From Cymbidium sinense (Eukaryota; Streptophyta; Magnoliopsida; Asparagales; Orchidaceae): a stretch of DNA of 64,000 nt. How positions within the stretch are numbered: position 1 is the stretch's first letter; each line of letters begins with the position of its first letter. The notes beneath the pieces are model-generated. The model ran no database searches. It saw only the letters and a program-made list of their open reading frames with translations, and was not told the origin of the DNA. The stretch is from NCBI GenBank assembly GCA_021442155.1, contig CM038228.1, forward strand, positions 88,989,737-89,053,736, written 5' to 3'. Below, in pieces: positions 61,141 to 64,000 of the stretch. The position numbers and the translations under genes are program-made.

Positions 61141-61310
61141 GATTAAATTTATGATACGCCAACCTATCGTAACCCTCCACTTTTTACATCCAAAACACAC
61201 ATAAGAAAAAAAATGTTTTAAGAGAAATTACCTCATATAGTGCTTCGTTTATAAGGTATAAAACTTTATACAGGTTGACTTTCAAATATCCAAACAATGG
61301 TTTAACCATT
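61141..61310. repeat. Flank repeat F, copy 2
   Basis: Matches 44,941-45,107, including AACCCTCCACTTTTTACATC and CAAACAATGGTTTAACCATT. It sits between the truncated LTR and the terminus of another LTR. Confidence 0.8.
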
Positions 61311-64000
61311 TGTAGGAAAATTCTCACTCAAATTTGAATTGAGAGTATGATTTAAATATCTTATAATTTTTAAGGCGATGAAATTGTAGATAAGACACTA
61401 CTTATATTTTCATCCTCATTTTGTGAGGACTTTAGATCCGGTGTTTCCTACAAGCCCACAAGTTAATTACCGCTCAATAAGTGAGAGAGAACTTTGATTA
61501 AGGCTAGCTCGCGAAGAAGATATATATGAAGTTTTAGAATTTAAAATTATAAAATTCATCATCTCGCCTAAACCGATGGTTGGGGAATGATGACGTCCAT
61601 CTGAGATCATGGTTCCCTCATCCCTGCAGTCCCTGTCTACTTAATAGAATGATCCAACATGACCAAGGATCCTTATCAAGAACATGGGTTACGCCGTCCA
61701 AGAAATCCTTGTAGACCAGGGTTTGTCTAGGAGACAAGTTTAAGTTTACCTAATGAGGGTTGTTTACCCTATCAAGTATACCCTATGATTGACAACTCAA
61801 AGGCGAGTCATCGGGAAACATACGAGCAATCGATAAAAAATATAATGGAGCCCGACCGCCAAACCACCGATCGAGGACTCTGGCCTAAGCTTCCTCGGAA
61901 ACATCCCAAGTCACTCATAAGACATGGGTCACATCCTTACTGGAAAGAGATTGATTGAGAGTGAACATAGTATAATACTTGATTTGACATTAGCTCCTTT
62001 GTGAGTTAGAGTTTTCATAATTTGTCACCTCCGACAAACTATTGCAGAAGGTGGATTGATTGAGTTTTACTTTGAGTTTTTAATGATAGAGTTTCATTTA
62101 AATAGTTTTAGATTGACACTCAATTTGAGTTAATTTGATTTAAAATTAGAATCGCATTTTGATGGAAGCATCCCCTCCGGTTGAAATCATCATTTAACAC
62201 AGTTATCATCGGGGTAGTTGATTAATTGAATCGAATATATTTGAGAACTTTATATCTTGTCAACTCTGGTTAGCTTCTAATAGAGGATCAAATCTAATGT
62301 CACATGACATAATTAGCTTCTCAGATATTTTACTAAGTTGAAATTTTTATGATAGATTTTTAGGTTTGGTTAACCCGAACCTAGTCCTAAGACTAAACTG
62401 GGTAGCAACCCATGCAACATTCTCAGATGCTTGAATCTAAACATTCAGTAATGTCGGGGCACATGCGGGTATATTTAAGAATTTATGAAGTTTTTATTTC
62501 TGAATTATGAGATTAATTTAGATTTTCATTTAATTCTAATTTAGCATGCTAAGAGTTGCATCCGGCATTCAAATCATTCATTTAAGAGTTTGTAAGCTTT
62601 GAATAAAAATATATTCATTCTAGATGAATGAATTTATTTTCATTCAAGCATTTGCATGTATTTTGGAATATTTGAACCAAATGAGTGACCGCATAAGATA
62701 TGTGTGAGGGCATACTTCATGCATAGAGTTAGTTTATATGCACGAAATTCACCCAAAAGAAAGGTTCAAGCCTCTATAATTTTATCATTCAATGACTCTT
62801 CACATTTTCTACAACTTGTCATTCAATCTTCATTTCATTTTTAATCAATTATATTAAAGGAAATGAATTTCATAAAAATAACCCCATGATATCCTTCAAA
62901 TTTTCATGAGATGTTTATATATAATGATCGCTAAATCGCTATCTTCACTATCAATTTTTTTGCTTAAGAGTAAGCATCTATTGATTTTTTATTCCAAATT
63001 TTCAATATTCATAAGAATTTGTTATTCATTCGGAGTCAATTTGGAATAATCATTTCACATTTTGCTTTGCGATAAGAAAATCAATAATGGGTTCCATTTT
63101 AACAACTATCCATATTCAAGGATGAGCCATACAAGGATTAGTTTCATTCCATGAATATAGGAAAAGTCTTTCTCCTTATTTTGAATTCTCTCATATAACT
63201 TCTTGCAAGTTCAAAACTTTTAGGAAAAATTTTACTTGCAAGAATTTGCATGAATTCAGTTATCTTTATATTTTCAATGCATAGTATAGTATTGTTGAAT
63301 ATGCATTGAGAAAGCCCTCACTTATATTTATCGACACATTTTTATAATCGTTCTGAATTTGATTCAAATCTATATTTGACTTTTCAACTCGTTTGATGGG
63401 ATAGATAGTGTAATTCAAATGAATGCTAAGAAATTTTATTTATGTTTGTTGCAAATTATATGCTCATATTCTTGCCCATAATTAACACATCCACTTTCTA
63501 TTGTCAAAGTGTTCAAACTTCATGCTTCTTTAATTTATTTGACATAGAATGCATGTCATTTAAGTCACTCATTAGTCTTGTATACACCGTACATTTTTCA
63601 TCTCACATTAATATATGTTGATTCATGGTTATTCCGATGTTCCGAATGCAATGGTGCGGTCCGTTTCACAATCGGAGACCGTTTGGTTTGAGTCGAGTCG
63701 AGTCAAATAAAATATGTGTCGCCTCTTTCGCCACTCGATTTTCGCACTTTTCCGATTGAGTGAATAGTCTTACTTGATAGATTTTGATATTTCGAACAAC
63801 ATAATCAATTTTGTGAACGGATCGCTTTGGCTATGCCTCTCACCTCGCATACGACTGATCATGACGGCTGATCATCAAGTTATGCAATATTTATTTTTTG
63901 ACCAGTTTTGAGATTCTGAATGTGATGGAGAAGTCTGCTCACGATCGTGACTTGGTTGATTTTGGTGACGCATCGATTATATTTACACACCGCTATTTTT
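61311..64000 (-). repeat. LTR of a third element-2-family copy, runs off the window
   Basis: Ends CCTACA|AATGG at 61,311 on the minus strand. It aligns with 45,108-47,525 and then, after a gap, with 48,690-49,100. About 1.16 kb including the transcript start and pyrimidine leader is missing at ~63,588. The 5' end is outside the window. Confidence 0.82.

Noticed and set aside
1..64000. tRNA, rRNA, CRISPR or prokaryote-like systems
   Set aside because: No cloverleaf, rRNA block, spacer-repeat array or operon was found; all repeats fit plant transposable elements and microsatellites.

Overview
The window is nuclear DNA of a flowering plant: AT-rich, with intron-containing genes, TA microsatellites, and plant-type LTR, LINE and foldback elements. 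The species cannot be told from the sequence. Only two host genes can be supported. I found no tRNA or rRNA gene, CRISPR array or prokaryotic operon, and no clearly new gene system. The interest lies in the repeat architecture.

Left third (1-20,973), gene-bearing. A complete six-exon gene for the chloroplast outer-envelope channel OEP37 runs on the minus strand from 12,841 to 2,615 (338 codons, all junctions in phase). Its first intron is about 7.1 kb. The gene has collected foldback elements in introns 1 and 5, an approximately 285-bp duplication in intron 1, and an RTE-LINE tail just past its poly(A) signal. Head-to-head with it, 4 kb away across microsatellite-rich spacer, is an intact class I LBD (LOB-domain) transcription factor gene at 16,857-17,447, probably with a short 5'-UTR intron.

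Middle (20,974-41,837). One 20.9-kb Ty3/gypsy element of the Tat/Ogre type lies on the plus strand. It has very long LTRs (5.8 and 5.0 kb), a tRNA-Arg-type primer binding site, degraded gag, protease, RT, RNase H, a second archaeal-type RNase H and integrase, a tandem-repeat-rich 3' untranslated region, a GGGGGCAT polypurine tract and near-matching 5-bp target duplications.

Right third (41,838-64,000). A broken RTE-clade LINE (about 2.9 kb, minus strand) is followed by a second Tat element in the opposite orientation. That element has its 3' LTR at 45,108-49,790, its PBS at 59,944-59,961 and a truncated 5' LTR. Beyond the truncated LTR the window repeats the same LTR-end/flank junction seen at 45,108, which suggests a tandem or segmental duplication that continues off the right edge. 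The last ~1.3 kb of the LTRs is shared by both elements, whereas their U3 regions are unrelated.

Every retroelement reading frame is broken, mostly by 1-2-nt losses, while both host genes are frame-perfect. This is either old decay or uneven consensus quality in methylated repeats.
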